Source: JAWMQL01 sp033283165 (GTDB lineage: Bacteria; Pseudomonadota; Gammaproteobacteria; Pseudomonadales; Halieaceae). Taken from it: a stretch of 64,000 nt of DNA. Below are positions 9,200 to 17,544 of this stretch, in pieces. A program made the translations under genes and the position numbers. Under the pieces are notes generated by a model. The model did no database searches. It had not been told where the DNA came from and saw only the letters and a program-made list of their open reading frames with translations. The DNA is taken from assembly GCA_033283165.1 (NCBI GenBank), contig JAWMQL010000008.1, positions 124,001 through 188,000 of the forward strand, written 5' to 3'. How positions within the stretch are numbered: the first letter of the stretch is position 1; every line of letters starts with the position of its first letter.

Positions 9200-10924
9200 T
9201 CACGAGATCAGTTTGTCGCGCGTTTTGAAGCGTTGTTCCTCAATAAATCGAGGCAATTTCTCCAGCGGTATCGCCGGGCTGTAGTAAAAGCCCTGAACCT
9301 GGTGGCATCCCTGCTGGCGCAGGAACTCGATCTGCTCGTGATTTTCCGCTCCCTCGGCTACCACGGTCATTCCCAGCCGATGCACCATGTCGATGATCAT
9401 GATGCAAATCGCCTCCTGCTGCTTATTGTGCGGTATGTCTCGCACGAAGCTGCCGTCGATCTTGAGCGAGGATATCGGCAGGTCGGTGATGTGGGTCAGC
9501 TGTGAAAAGCCGGTACCGAAGTCATCCAGGGAGAACGACACCCCGAGCAGGCGCAATTCGTCCATGCGCGCCTTGATGGCATCGGGGCACTTGAGAATGG
9601 TGGATTCCGTCAGTTCGAATTCCAGCCGCTTGCCGTCCACGCCGCTGCGCTGCAGGATTTCCTTGACCACCTCGACAAAGCGCTCATCCTGGATCTGCGA
9701 GAACGAGATATTGACTGCCACGTCGACATCGCGAAGTCCCTGGTCATCCAGCCAGGCCAGAGCGGAACAGGCGTGCTGGATGATCTGGTAGCTGATGGTT
9801 TTCAGCAGGCCCATATCCTCACACGCAGCCAGGAATTCGCCGGGACAGGTCAGGCCACGATCCGGGTGGTTCCAGCGCAACAGGGCTTCAAGGCCCACCA
9901 GCTTGTTGTTGGCCAGTTCCACCCGGGGCTGGTAGTGCAACTCGAACTGGTTGTGGCGAATGGCATTGCGTAGTTCCACCGCGAGCGAGTTCGTTCCACC
10001 GGTATTGAACGCGATTTTGTCAGAGTAGCGAACGTACTTGGCACCCTGTACTTGCTTGGCCTGTTGCATGGCACTGCGGGCGTGGTCCACCAGTTCCGAG
10101 AAAGTGGCCCCGTCTTCGGGATAGATGGCGGCTCCGGCAGAGGCGTTGACGGATACCTGTTGGTCGTCCAGCAATATGGGGCTCGAAATGGACTGCAGCA
10201 TCTTGTCGGCGATCAGTTCCACGTCCAACGGCGAACTCACATCCTCCAGCACCACTGCGAATTCGTCACCGGCCAGGCGTGCAATGCTGTCGGTACTGCG
10301 CATTTTGCTCACCAGGCGGTGACAGATACTCTGGATCAGCACATCGCCCTCATCCTCGCCGTAGTGATCGTTGATGTGGGCGAAATGGTCGACATTGAAA
10401 TACAACAGGGCGGTCTGGAATCCGTAGCGCTCGGAGCGATTCATGGCCCGCTCCAGGTGGGCCCGAAAGCCCGCCCGATTCAGCGCCCCGGTCATGGTAT
10501 CGCGGTTGGACAGTTGCCGGATGCGTTCGCGAGCCTGCTTCAGTTCGATGCTGTAATCCAGGATGCGATGCACCAGCGGGTCCTGCAGCTGGCCCCGGAC
10601 CAGGTAATCCTGGGCGCCGAGATCCCTGATCTGCTCGATCTCGTCTTCACTGACTTCGTCCAGCAGCAAGATGATCGGAATCGTTGAACCGTTGCGCTGT
10701 GCCAGTCGCAGCAGGTATTCGGAATCGTCTCCATAGGCCATGATGATGGCGTCGATGTCCGGGTCCATCAGGGTATCCACCGGCCGCTGCAGGGTTTCGG
10801 AGGTGGCCAGGTGGAAGCGGTCGGGCACGGCGCGGCCGAGGCAGTCGGACAGGATCAGGTGGTCTGTCTTGCTGCCTGAAATGATGGAGATTCTGTACGG
10901 TCTGTCCGCCAAACCCGTCGCCAC
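9200..10924 (-). CDS. GGDEF-EAL protein with degenerate receiver-like N-terminus
   Basis: 574 residues from a GTG start at 10924; an in-frame stop lies just upstream, so this is the longest possible frame. Residues about 10-125 fold like a receiver (IIMAYGDD, IILLLDEV, GAQDYLVRG) but the phospho-acceptor position carries no Asp (DAIIMAYGDD), so ordinary phosphorylation is unlikely. The cyclase signature is AGDEF (RLAGDEFAVV), a conservative variant that is active in some proteins. The EAL part keeps LEALLRW, ELTEST and DDFGTGFSQL, so phosphodiesterase activity is plausible. It is the upstream partner of the receiver-GGDEF-EAL gene at 7337-9145. The ~200 bp upstream are AT-rich and shared with the divergent crotonase gene, making this a likely promoter region. 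Confidence 0.92.
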   Translation of the reverse strand: MATGLADRPYRISIISGSKTDHLILSDCLGRAVPDRFHLATSETLQRPVDTLMDPDIDAIIMAYGDDSEYLLRLAQRNGSTIPIILLLDEVSEDEIEQIRDLGAQDYLVRGQLQDPLVHRILDYSIELKQARERIRQLSNRDTMTGALNRAGFRAHLERAMNRSERYGFQTALLYFNVDHFAHINDHYGEDEGDVLIQSICHRLVSKMRSTDSIARLAGDEFAVVLEDVSSPLDVELIADKMLQSISSPILLDDQQVSVNASAGAAIYPEDGATFSELVDHARSAMQQAKQVQGAKYVRYSDKIAFNTGGTNSLAVELRNAIRHNQFELHYQPRVELANNKLVGLEALLRWNHPDRGLTCPGEFLAACEDMGLLKTISYQIIQHACSALAWLDDQGLRDVDVAVNISFSQIQDERFVEVVKEILQRSGVDGKRLEFELTESTILKCPDAIKARMDELRLLGVSFSLDDFGTGFSQLTHITDLPISSLKIDGSFVRDIPHNKQQEAICIMIIDMVHRLGMTVVAEGAENHEQIEFLRQQGCHQVQGFYYSPAIPLEKLPRFIEEQRFKTRDKLIS

Positions 10925-11132
10925 CTCAAAATTGATTTAATAATTTCTTTAAATTACATCAGTTTACGGCATCTTTCTACAACTGTTGTTAATAGCAATT
11001 AGTTTACAAAAAGGGCCTTGAGGGAGCCGCCTGTACAGTTTCGCTAGCGAAAGCTGACCGGCCTCGCTATTGGGCTGCCAGGGCTGGGCCGACTATGCTG
11101 TGCCAGTCTGGAACCGGGATGAGGACTGTGGT

Positions 11133-11942
11133 GTGAACGAAGACCTGTTATTCGAAGTCAACGACGGGGTGGCCCTGATTACTTTCAACCGTCCCGAGGC
11201 CCTCAATGCCCTGTCCCCGGGCATGATCGATGGACTGGGCGAGGCCTATCGACACAGTGACGAGGACGACGACATCCGGGTGGTGGTTCTGACAGGCTCC
11301 GGCAAGGCTTTCTGCACCGGGGCGGACATGAGTGCCGGCGGCCACACCTTCGACCACAGCGCCCAGACGGTCGAAATCAATACCCTGCCGCTGGCGGTAC
11401 AGGCCTGGGACCTGCGCAAACCGGTCATTGCGGCCTGTAACGGTCACGCGGTGGGGGCCGGCATGGGCCTGGCCATCCAGGCGGATATGCGCATCCTGGC
11501 CAACGAGGGAAAGTACGGTTTCCTGCAGAACCGGCGCGGCGTTGTCGCGGACTTTGCCGCCGAGTATGTGTTGCCGCGCCTGGTGGGACACGAGCGCGCC
11601 TTTGAACTACTGGTTCGTGCGCCGCGCCTGAGCGGTGAGGAAGCGGTGCGATTCGGGCTTGCGACGCGGTCTGTACCGGCTGAGCAGGTTTTACCAGCCG
11701 CACTGGACATCGCCCGAGACATGGCGGTGAATTGCGCGCCCGTGGTCATGGGTATACATAAACGTCTGCTGTATCGCGCCCACGACATGCACCTGCCGGA
11801 ACTCGCCGCGCTGGAGACCCGGGCCCTGAACTACACCATGACCAGGCCGGACGCGGTAGAAGGCGGGATGGCCTTTGTGGAGCGCCGGGAGCCCCGATGG
11901 ACGGGCTCGGTGAGCCGGGACTGGCCGGAATGGATGGAGTAG
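11133..11942 (+). CDS. Enoyl-CoA hydratase/isomerase (crotonase) family protein, atypical active site
   Basis: 269 residues from GTG 11133, chosen because GAGGA lies 7 nt upstream; an ATG at 11070 in the same frame would add a 21-residue leader without family similarity. The crotonase core is clear: ALITFNRPEALNALS, oxyanion-loop residues GSGKAFCTGADMS and HAVGAGMGLAIQADMRI. However, the two catalytic glutamates of true hydratases (in GGGCELA and QPE of the rat enzyme) are replaced here (GAGMGLA, LQNRRGVV), so the reaction may not be enoyl-CoA hydration. The gene overlaps the DUF3604 lipoprotein gene that follows, which suggests co-transcription. It lies 24 kb from the steroid operon and need not belong to it. 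Confidence 0.88.
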   Translation: MNEDLLFEVNDGVALITFNRPEALNALSPGMIDGLGEAYRHSDEDDDIRVVVLTGSGKAFCTGADMSAGGHTFDHSAQTVEINTLPLAVQAWDLRKPVIAACNGHAVGAGMGLAIQADMRILANEGKYGFLQNRRGVVADFAAEYVLPRLVGHERAFELLVRAPRLSGEEAVRFGLATRSVPAEQVLPAALDIARDMAVNCAPVVMGIHKRLLYRAHDMHLPELAALETRALNYTMTRPDAVEGGMAFVERREPRWTGSVSRDWPEWME

Positions 11943-13948
11943 AACCGGCGAACCCGGAGCGGTCGGGACTGCGCAGGTACTGGTTCCTCGTACTGTTGCT
12001 GGCTGCTCTCAATGCCTGCGGCGGACTGGAGCCGCCGGGCGAGGAGACCTACTCGGTGCGCGATTTCGGCGACCTTGCCGGTGAACCCTGCAGCCAGCGC
12101 GTGGCAACCCGTCAGGCGCTGTTTGGCGACCTGCACGTGCACACGGCCTATTCCAGCGATGCCTGGAACTACGGGGTGCGGGTCACCCCGCGGGAGGCCT
12201 ACGGCTATGCCTTCGGCGAGCGGGTACGATTGCCCGGGGCGGATGGCGACAGCGAGCGCGAGGTGCGTATCGACCGGCCCCTTGATTTTGCCGCGGTGAC
12301 CGACCATGCAGAATTCCTGGGCGAACAATCCGTGTGTCTGGACCCGGCGGCCACGGGCTACGGCAGCGCGTTTTGCGCGACCCTGCGAGCCGGGGAGGGG
12401 CGGGCGCCTGAACTGGTGATGCAGATCATGTCGCCGTTCTCCCGGCGTCGCGCCGATGTCTGTGGCGAGCATGGCGAGGACTGTGCGGGGCGTGTCCGGT
12501 TGGCCTGGGAGGATATCATCGGTGCCGCGCAGGCGTGGGACGACACCAGCGCGGATTGTCGGCGCACCACTTTCATCGCCTATGAGTACAGCTCTTTTAG
12601 ACTCGGGTCCAACCTGCATCGCAATGTGATTTTTCGCAGTGCGGTGGTGCCACAACGCCCCATCTCCTACCTCGAGGAACATCGTGAGTGGAACCTGTGG
12701 CGTATCCTGAAGGAACAGTGTCTCGACAGTGGTGTGGGCTGCGACGTGGTGGCAATCCCGCACAACTCGAATATCAGCAACGGCCGGATGTTCGCTGTCG
12801 ATTACCCCGGCGCCAACTCGGAGGCGGAACAGGCCGCCCGTGCCCGGCTGCGGGCCGAGGTGGAACCGCTGGTGGAGATCATGCAGCACAAGGGGGACTC
12901 CGAGTGCCGCAACGGTCTCGACGGCGTCCTGGGGGCGGTTGATGAACTGTGCGATTTCGAGCAGTTCGAGAACTTCACGTTCGAGTCCACCGTGGGTGAG
13001 GGGGGAGAGGTTGGCCAGTGCTATACCGGACCCGGTGCCGACTGGCTGCCCCACCTTGGACCGAGCTGCCTGGATCGCGGGAGTTATGTTCGCTATGCCC
13101 TGGTGGAGGGCCTGAAGGAACAGCAGCGACTGGGTGTGAACCCCTTCAAGTTCGGCCTCATGGCCAGTACCGACACTCACAACGGCACCCCCGGAGCAGT
13201 GCAGGAGGCAGCGTTCGAGGGGCATCTCGGAACCGGTGATGCCACGCCGCAGCAGCGGGTGCGGTTTGCCAGCGAGGTGCCGGGCAATGCCAGTAACAAT
13301 GGCGGCGGCCTCATTGGCGTCTGGGCCGAAGAAAATTCCCGCGCTGCAATTTTCGACGCCATGAAGCGGCGCGAGGTTTTCGGTACCAGCGGCCCGCGCA
13401 TACAGCCGCGGTTTTTCGCCGGCTGGAGCCTGCCCCGGGGCCTGTGCGACGATCCCGAGATGCTGCAAAAGGCCTATGGGCTGGCGGTGCCCATGGGCAG
13501 TGACCTGCCGCCCGGGGACACGGGGGCGCCGCAATTCCTGGTCGCGGCCATGGCCGACCCGGGTAGCCCGGCCTATCCCGGGCTGCCCCTACAGCAATTG
13601 CAGGTCATCAAGGGCTGGGCTGACGCAGCGGGCAATCATCACCAGCGTGTTTTCGAAGTCGCGGGAATGGCCGACAACGGTGCCGGGGTTGATCCGGAGA
13701 CCTGCGCGCCCAGGGGCGAGGGCTTCGACCAGTTGTGCGCGGTGTGGCAGGACCCGGAATTCGATCCGGAGGTGCCGGCGGTGTATTACCTGCGTGCGGT
13801 GGAAAATCCGAGTTGCCGCTATTCGGCCCGGCAGTGCCTGGCGCTGCCCGCGTTGGAGCGACCGGCCGACTGCGCCCGTCCGCGCTTCGATCCGGTTATC
13901 CAGGAACGCGCCTGGAGTTCCCCGATCTGGTATTCCCCGGCGGGGTGA
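11897..13948 (+). CDS. DUF3604 family lipoprotein (PHP-like metal-site fold)
   Basis: 683 residues. The N-terminus is a lipoprotein signal with lipobox LNAC (Cys41), so the protein is anchored in the envelope. DUF3604 is recognised by GDLHVHTAYSSDAW (His80, His82), AVTDHAEFLGEQ, IPHNSNISNGRMF and ASTDTHNGTPG, a His/Asp set like the metal site of PHP phosphoesterases. The biochemical role of the family is not established; such genes are often multicopy in marine gammaproteobacteria. Start at ATG 11897 (GGGAG 6 nt upstream) overlaps the crotonase gene by 46 nt; ATG 11930 is an alternative that still leaves a signal peptide. The stop abuts the stop of the convergent oxidoreductase gene at 13949. 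Confidence 0.9.
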   Translation: MDGLGEPGLAGMDGVEPANPERSGLRRYWFLVLLLAALNACGGLEPPGEETYSVRDFGDLAGEPCSQRVATRQALFGDLHVHTAYSSDAWNYGVRVTPREAYGYAFGERVRLPGADGDSEREVRIDRPLDFAAVTDHAEFLGEQSVCLDPAATGYGSAFCATLRAGEGRAPELVMQIMSPFSRRRADVCGEHGEDCAGRVRLAWEDIIGAAQAWDDTSADCRRTTFIAYEYSSFRLGSNLHRNVIFRSAVVPQRPISYLEEHREWNLWRILKEQCLDSGVGCDVVAIPHNSNISNGRMFAVDYPGANSEAEQAARARLRAEVEPLVEIMQHKGDSECRNGLDGVLGAVDELCDFEQFENFTFESTVGEGGEVGQCYTGPGADWLPHLGPSCLDRGSYVRYALVEGLKEQQRLGVNPFKFGLMASTDTHNGTPGAVQEAAFEGHLGTGDATPQQRVRFASEVPGNASNNGGGLIGVWAEENSRAAIFDAMKRREVFGTSGPRIQPRFFAGWSLPRGLCDDPEMLQKAYGLAVPMGSDLPPGDTGAPQFLVAAMADPGSPAYPGLPLQQLQVIKGWADAAGNHHQRVFEVAGMADNGAGVDPETCAPRGEGFDQLCAVWQDPEFDPEVPAVYYLRAVENPSCRYSARQCLALPALERPADCARPRFDPVIQERAWSSPIWYSPAG

Positions 13949-14443
13949 TCAGTCCAGCGGCTCGCAGCTGAACACCGGGATGTTGCGGTCTGTGCGAGCC
14001 TGGTACTCGTCGAAGTCTGGATACAGGGACAGCAGGTGCGGCCACAGGGCCGCCTTCTCCTCATCACTGACCTGGCGCGCGCGGTATCGCTTCTCCACCC
14101 CATCGACCAGGATCCTGACCTCCGGGTGGGCTTTCACATTGTGATACCACACCGGGTTCCTGCTCATGCCGCCCTGCGAGGCCACCAGCAGTTTGTTGTC
14201 CCCGTGCGGCAGGTGTATCAGGGGTATCTCGCGTTGCTTGCCGCTCTTGGCACCGGTGGTGGTTACCACGCAGATAGGGTAGCCGCCGATGAAGTTGCGC
14301 ATCAGCCTGCCCTTGCTCATACGATAGACGGCCACCTGCAGCCGGGACGCCCAGCGCATCACGAACTTGACCAGCTTGATGTGCTTCTCGGGGATGGGAT
14401 CAACATCCTCGCGGCGGGTTTTCACGTAATCGTATTCGGTCAT
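13949..14443 (-). CDS. Nitroreductase-family deazaflavin-dependent oxidoreductase (Ddn-like)
   Basis: 164 residues. The segment GGYPICVVTTTGAKSGKQRE followed by PLIHLPHGDNKLLVASQGG and NPVWYHNVKAHPEV is typical of the split-barrel Ddn/PF04075 family, which binds F420 in actinobacteria. In gammaproteobacteria F420 is rare, so the cofactor here may be another flavin or the protein may bind heme or fatty-acid-like ligands; this is inference. No signal peptide. The gene is convergent with the DUF3604 gene (stops adjacent) and divergent from nadA. Confidence 0.85.
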   Translation of the reverse strand: MTEYDYVKTRREDVDPIPEKHIKLVKFVMRWASRLQVAVYRMSKGRLMRNFIGGYPICVVTTTGAKSGKQREIPLIHLPHGDNKLLVASQGGMSRNPVWYHNVKAHPEVRILVDGVEKRYRARQVSDEEKAALWPHLLSLYPDFDEYQARTDRNIPVFSCEPLD

Positions 14444-14502
14444 GGGCAGGGCTCCGGTGGCGTAAGCGGATCAATATAGCGGACCGCATCAGTCAAGAAA
14501 AC

Positions 14503-14513
14503 TGTGGTAAACT
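14503..14513 (+). promoter_or_regulatory. Candidate extended -10 promoter of nadA
   Basis: TGTGGTAAACT ends 31 nt before the nadA ATG. TGG directly before TAAACT makes an extended -10 element. No convincing -35 is visible. The same 11-mer occurs ahead of fabV (33068-33078) and a one-base variant ahead of gspE. Confidence 0.5.
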
Positions 14514-14544
14514 AACAGTCTTTTCTATCCCTCCTTTTGTGACC

Positions 14545-15618
14545 ATGAGTATCGCTTCAGACAAACTTGAGGCCATCCGCGAACAGGTGCAACACCACCT
14601 GGACAGTGCGGAACGCCGGCAGTTGGACCCGGTTCTGCAGGAACGCCAGAAAGAGCAGATCCGGGCGCGCCTCGAGCAGGAAAATGCCGTGCTGGTGGCT
14701 CATTACTACACCGCACCCGAGGTGCAGGCGCTGGCCGAGGAAACCGGTGGCTGTGTGTCAGATTCCCTGGAAATGGCCCGTTTCGGTCACGACCACCCGG
14801 CCAGCACCCTGGTGGTGGCCGGGGTCAGGTTCATGGGCGAGACTGCCAAAATACTGACTCCGGAAAAGCGTGTGCTGATGCCCACTCTGGAGGCGACCTG
14901 TTCCCTCGACCTGGGCTGTCCGGCGGATGAGTTCAGCGCATTCTGTGATCAGCATCCCGACCGGGAGGTAGTGGTCTACGCCAACACCTCGGCCGCGGTC
15001 AAGGCCCGGGCCGACTGGGTGGTCACCTCCAGTATCGCACTGGATGTGGCGGAACACCTGGCCGACCAGGGGAAGAAGATCATCTGGGCTCCAGACCGGC
15101 ACCTGGGGGATTATGTGCGGCGCCAGACCGGCGCGGATATCCTGATGTGGGACGGCGCCTGTATCGTGCATGAAGAGTTCAAGGCCCGCGGTGTGGCTGA
15201 CCTGAAACGTGTCTACCCCGACGCCGCGGTGCTGGTGCACCCCGAATCACCCGCTTCAGTGCTGGAGCTGGCGGACCGGGTGGGTTCGACCACGCAGATC
15301 ATCAAGGCTGCCTGTGAGATGGACAACAAGCGGTTCATCGTTGCCACCGACCAGGGCATTTTTTACAAACTGCAACAGCAGGCTCCGGACAAGGAATTTA
15401 TCATCGCGCCCACGGCGGGCGAGGGGGCCACCTGCCGTAGCTGTGCCAACTGCCCGTGGATGGCGATGAACGAGCTGGAGAGCCTGGCAGCCGTGTTTGA
15501 TCGCGGTGACAATGAGATCTTCGTGGATCCAGCGGTGGGCGAACGGGCCATGGTGCCGTTACGCCGTATGCTGGATTTTGCCGCGGAACTGCAGCTGTCG
15601 GTCCGCGGCAAGGCCTGA
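14545..15618 (+). CDS. nadA: Quinolinate synthase NadA
   Basis: 357 residues from ATG 14545 (a GTG two codons earlier is less likely). NadA condenses iminoaspartate with dihydroxyacetone phosphate to quinolinate in de novo NAD synthesis and carries a 4Fe-4S cluster. Visible family motifs: LVAHYYTAPEVQALAEETGG, SLEMARFG, GVRFMGETAKIL, YANTSAAVKA, WAPDRHLGDYV and HPESPASV. Cluster cysteines are in EATCSLDLGC and in the C-terminal TCRSCANCPWM. Length is normal for the family. The gene is followed, convergently, by bepA, an arrangement also seen in pseudomonads. Confidence 0.97.
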   Translation: MSIASDKLEAIREQVQHHLDSAERRQLDPVLQERQKEQIRARLEQENAVLVAHYYTAPEVQALAEETGGCVSDSLEMARFGHDHPASTLVVAGVRFMGETAKILTPEKRVLMPTLEATCSLDLGCPADEFSAFCDQHPDREVVVYANTSAAVKARADWVVTSSIALDVAEHLADQGKKIIWAPDRHLGDYVRRQTGADILMWDGACIVHEEFKARGVADLKRVYPDAAVLVHPESPASVLELADRVGSTTQIIKAACEMDNKRFIVATDQGIFYKLQQQAPDKEFIIAPTAGEGATCRSCANCPWMAMNELESLAAVFDRGDNEIFVDPAVGERAMVPLRRMLDFAAELQLSVRGKA

Positions 15619-15640
15619 GAGCAACCTTCCCGGATTATCG

Positions 15641-17113
15641 CTACAGGCTTTCCATCTGCTCACGCAGGGCAATGACATCGCGGATACGCTGGTTGATGCG
15701 CGCCGCGGTAACGTAGTCATTCCTGGTCAGTTTCAGGGCATAGTTCAGCTGCTTTTCCGCCTCGTCCAGAACCCCGTTGAGGATGAAGTACTCCGCCCGT
15801 GACTGGTGCAGGCCGATGATATTGCCGGACAGGCCCTGCACCTCGGCCAGCAGGTACCAGAGGGCGGGGTCATTGGGGCGCAGCTTGCTCTGCTCGACCA
15901 GTACCTGCTCCGCCACATGGGCCTGCTGGTCTTTCATCAGCGCCCTGGCGTAGGTCATTACCAGCGGGTGGTTACCCGGTGACAGCTCCAGCCGCCGGCG
16001 CAGTTTTTCAACCGCCTTATGAGACTGGTTGCGAGCCATGTCGATCTCGGCGTCGGCGATGATGTACTCCAGCCTGTCCGGCGATCCGGACCAGATACCG
16101 TCCAGCTGCAGGGCCGCCTCGTCCACCCGGCCAGCATCGGTCAGGGCCAGCACCAGGCCATACTGGGCGGCCTCTCGCGAGCGGGGCGTGCCCTGCAGTT
16201 CGCCGCGGAACTTCTCTATCGCCTTGGCCGGGGTGTCGGCCAACTGGTTGGCCACCCTGGCCCGCATCAACTGGTAATCGAGGTTCTGTGGCCGGATCAT
16301 CTTCGGGTACTGCCGCGCGCGGTTGCGGGTGTCGGCAATCCGGTTTTCCGACAGAGGGTGCGTGCGCAGGAACTCGGGAATACGATTGCCGCTGGAATAC
16401 CGCGCTGCCTGCAGCATGCGCTCGAACATGACCGGTGCGGCATTGGGGTCCATGCCCGCTGCGGCCATGGTCTGCATGCCGATCCGGTCCGCTTCCTGTT
16501 CGTTGCTCCGGCTGTAGCGCAGGGCCGAATCCTGGGCGGCCGCCTGGGCTGCAGAGAGCGCCGCCATGCCGGCGTCGCCACCCGCGGTCGCCATCAGGAG
16601 GAAGCCAGCGAGCATGGCAGCCAGGGTCAGCGGTTGCTGGGTTTTCTGGAACTCCACCCCGCGGGAAAAGTGCCGCTGGCTGAGGTGGGCCAGTTCGTGG
16701 GCCAGTACGGTGGCGAGTTCGTCCTCGGTCTGGGCATACATAAACAGCCCGTTGTGGACCCCGATAACCCCTCCCGGTACCGCGAACGCGTTGATGGTTG
16801 GGTTGTCGACGATAACCAGCTCCAGGCGCCGATCTTCCAGCTGACTGTGCGTGGCCAGGTTGTAGATCAGGTTCTCCAGGTAATCGAACAACAGCGGGTC
16901 ATCCAGGGTTTTTACCTGGCGCCGGAAAATACGCAGCCAGGCGCGTCCCAGCTGGTGCTCATACTCCGCCGAGAACATGCTGGTGCTCGCCTCGCCCAGT
17001 TTGGGCAGCTTGAGATCCTCGGTGCCCGCTGCCGCGCACAGGGACACCGACCACCCCAGCAGGGCTGTCGCCAGGTGGCGCCCGATTCGCTTGCCGTACG
17101 TCTGAATTTTCAC
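15641..17113 (-). CDS. bepA: Periplasmic M48 metalloprotease/chaperone BepA (YfgC)
   Basis: 490 residues from a GTG start. An N-terminal signal peptide (to about residue 29, CAAAG) sends it to the periplasm. Zinc motif HELAH at 139-143 with the third-ligand motif SNEQEADRIGM; NAFAVPGGVIGVHNGLF precedes it, and HPLSENRI follows, as in the M48 family. Residues about 290-490 are TPR-like helical repeats. In E. coli BepA helps assemble or degrade outer-membrane LptD; the architecture here is the same. It is divergent from the TusA-like gene and convergent with nadA. Confidence 0.93.
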   Translation of the reverse strand: MKIQTYGKRIGRHLATALLGWSVSLCAAAGTEDLKLPKLGEASTSMFSAEYEHQLGRAWLRIFRRQVKTLDDPLLFDYLENLIYNLATHSQLEDRRLELVIVDNPTINAFAVPGGVIGVHNGLFMYAQTEDELATVLAHELAHLSQRHFSRGVEFQKTQQPLTLAAMLAGFLLMATAGGDAGMAALSAAQAAAQDSALRYSRSNEQEADRIGMQTMAAAGMDPNAAPVMFERMLQAARYSSGNRIPEFLRTHPLSENRIADTRNRARQYPKMIRPQNLDYQLMRARVANQLADTPAKAIEKFRGELQGTPRSREAAQYGLVLALTDAGRVDEAALQLDGIWSGSPDRLEYIIADAEIDMARNQSHKAVEKLRRRLELSPGNHPLVMTYARALMKDQQAHVAEQVLVEQSKLRPNDPALWYLLAEVQGLSGNIIGLHQSRAEYFILNGVLDEAEKQLNYALKLTRNDYVTAARINQRIRDVIALREQMESL

Positions 17114-17230
17114 AACGAGGGGAACAACATACCCTTTTCAAATTGAAGCGGCATTGTACTCCAAGCCGCTGCGCAAGGGGGATTCCCCTGGCTGATACTG
17201 AGATTCCTGCAGATCTGGAAAGTTCAGTCC

Positions 17231-17260
17231 TTGGGGCAGCTCCACGCCCATGGTTATACT
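17231..17260 (+). promoter_or_regulatory. Sigma70-like promoter of the TusA-like gene
   Basis: TTGGGG (17231-17236), 18 nt, then TATACT (17255-17260), with TGG just ahead of the -10. It lies 30 nt upstream of the ATG at 17291. Its position argues against the longer possible reading frame beginning at 17231. Confidence 0.6.
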
Positions 17261-17290
17261 GTGGCGCTGGCAAATGGCAGAAGACAGGAT

Positions 17291-17524
17291 ATGGAAGAGC
17301 CGGAAACTCACACCGTGGATGCCAGGGGGTATGACTGCCCGATGCCCCTGCTGATGGCCAAACGCGCCCTCAATGGACTGCAGCGTGGGCAACTGGTAAG
17401 GGTGCTGGCGACCGACAGTGGCTCGGTGCGGGATTTTGAAGTGTTTGCGCAACAGAGTGGGCACCGTTTACTCTCGTCGGAAGAAGAGGCGGGGGTGTTC
17501 ATTCACCTCCTGCAAAAGAACTGA
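17291..17524 (+). CDS. TusA/SirA-family sulfur-carrier-like protein
   Basis: 77 residues. The family signature is complete: VDARGYDCPMPLLMAKRAL, with the cysteine of the CPxP motif that carries persulfide sulfur in TusA, followed by a short beta-alpha fold (LVRVLATDSGSVRDFEVFAQQSGH). The ATG at 17291 is preferred to one at 17231 because a sigma70-like promoter occupies 17231-17260. In Pseudomonas aeruginosa the gene in the same nadA-bepA neighbourhood (PA1006) is a TusA-like protein needed for molybdenum-cofactor-linked nitrate respiration; synteny suggests the same lineage, but function is not proven here. It precedes the permease gene by 20 nt and is likely co-transcribed with it. Confidence 0.9.
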   Translation: MEEPETHTVDARGYDCPMPLLMAKRALNGLQRGQLVRVLATDSGSVRDFEVFAQQSGHRLLSSEEEAGVFIHLLQKN

Positions 17525-17544
17525 ACCGGGGCTAGCAGGGACAT

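Noticed and set aside
11831..13534. 567-residue minus-strand open frame
   Set aside because: Antisense of the DUF3604 gene; no recognisable motif and no start signal.
13949..14443. Evidence for F420 use by this organism
   Set aside because: One Ddn-like gene is not enough; no F420 synthesis gene is in the window and family members in gammaproteobacteria may use other ligands.
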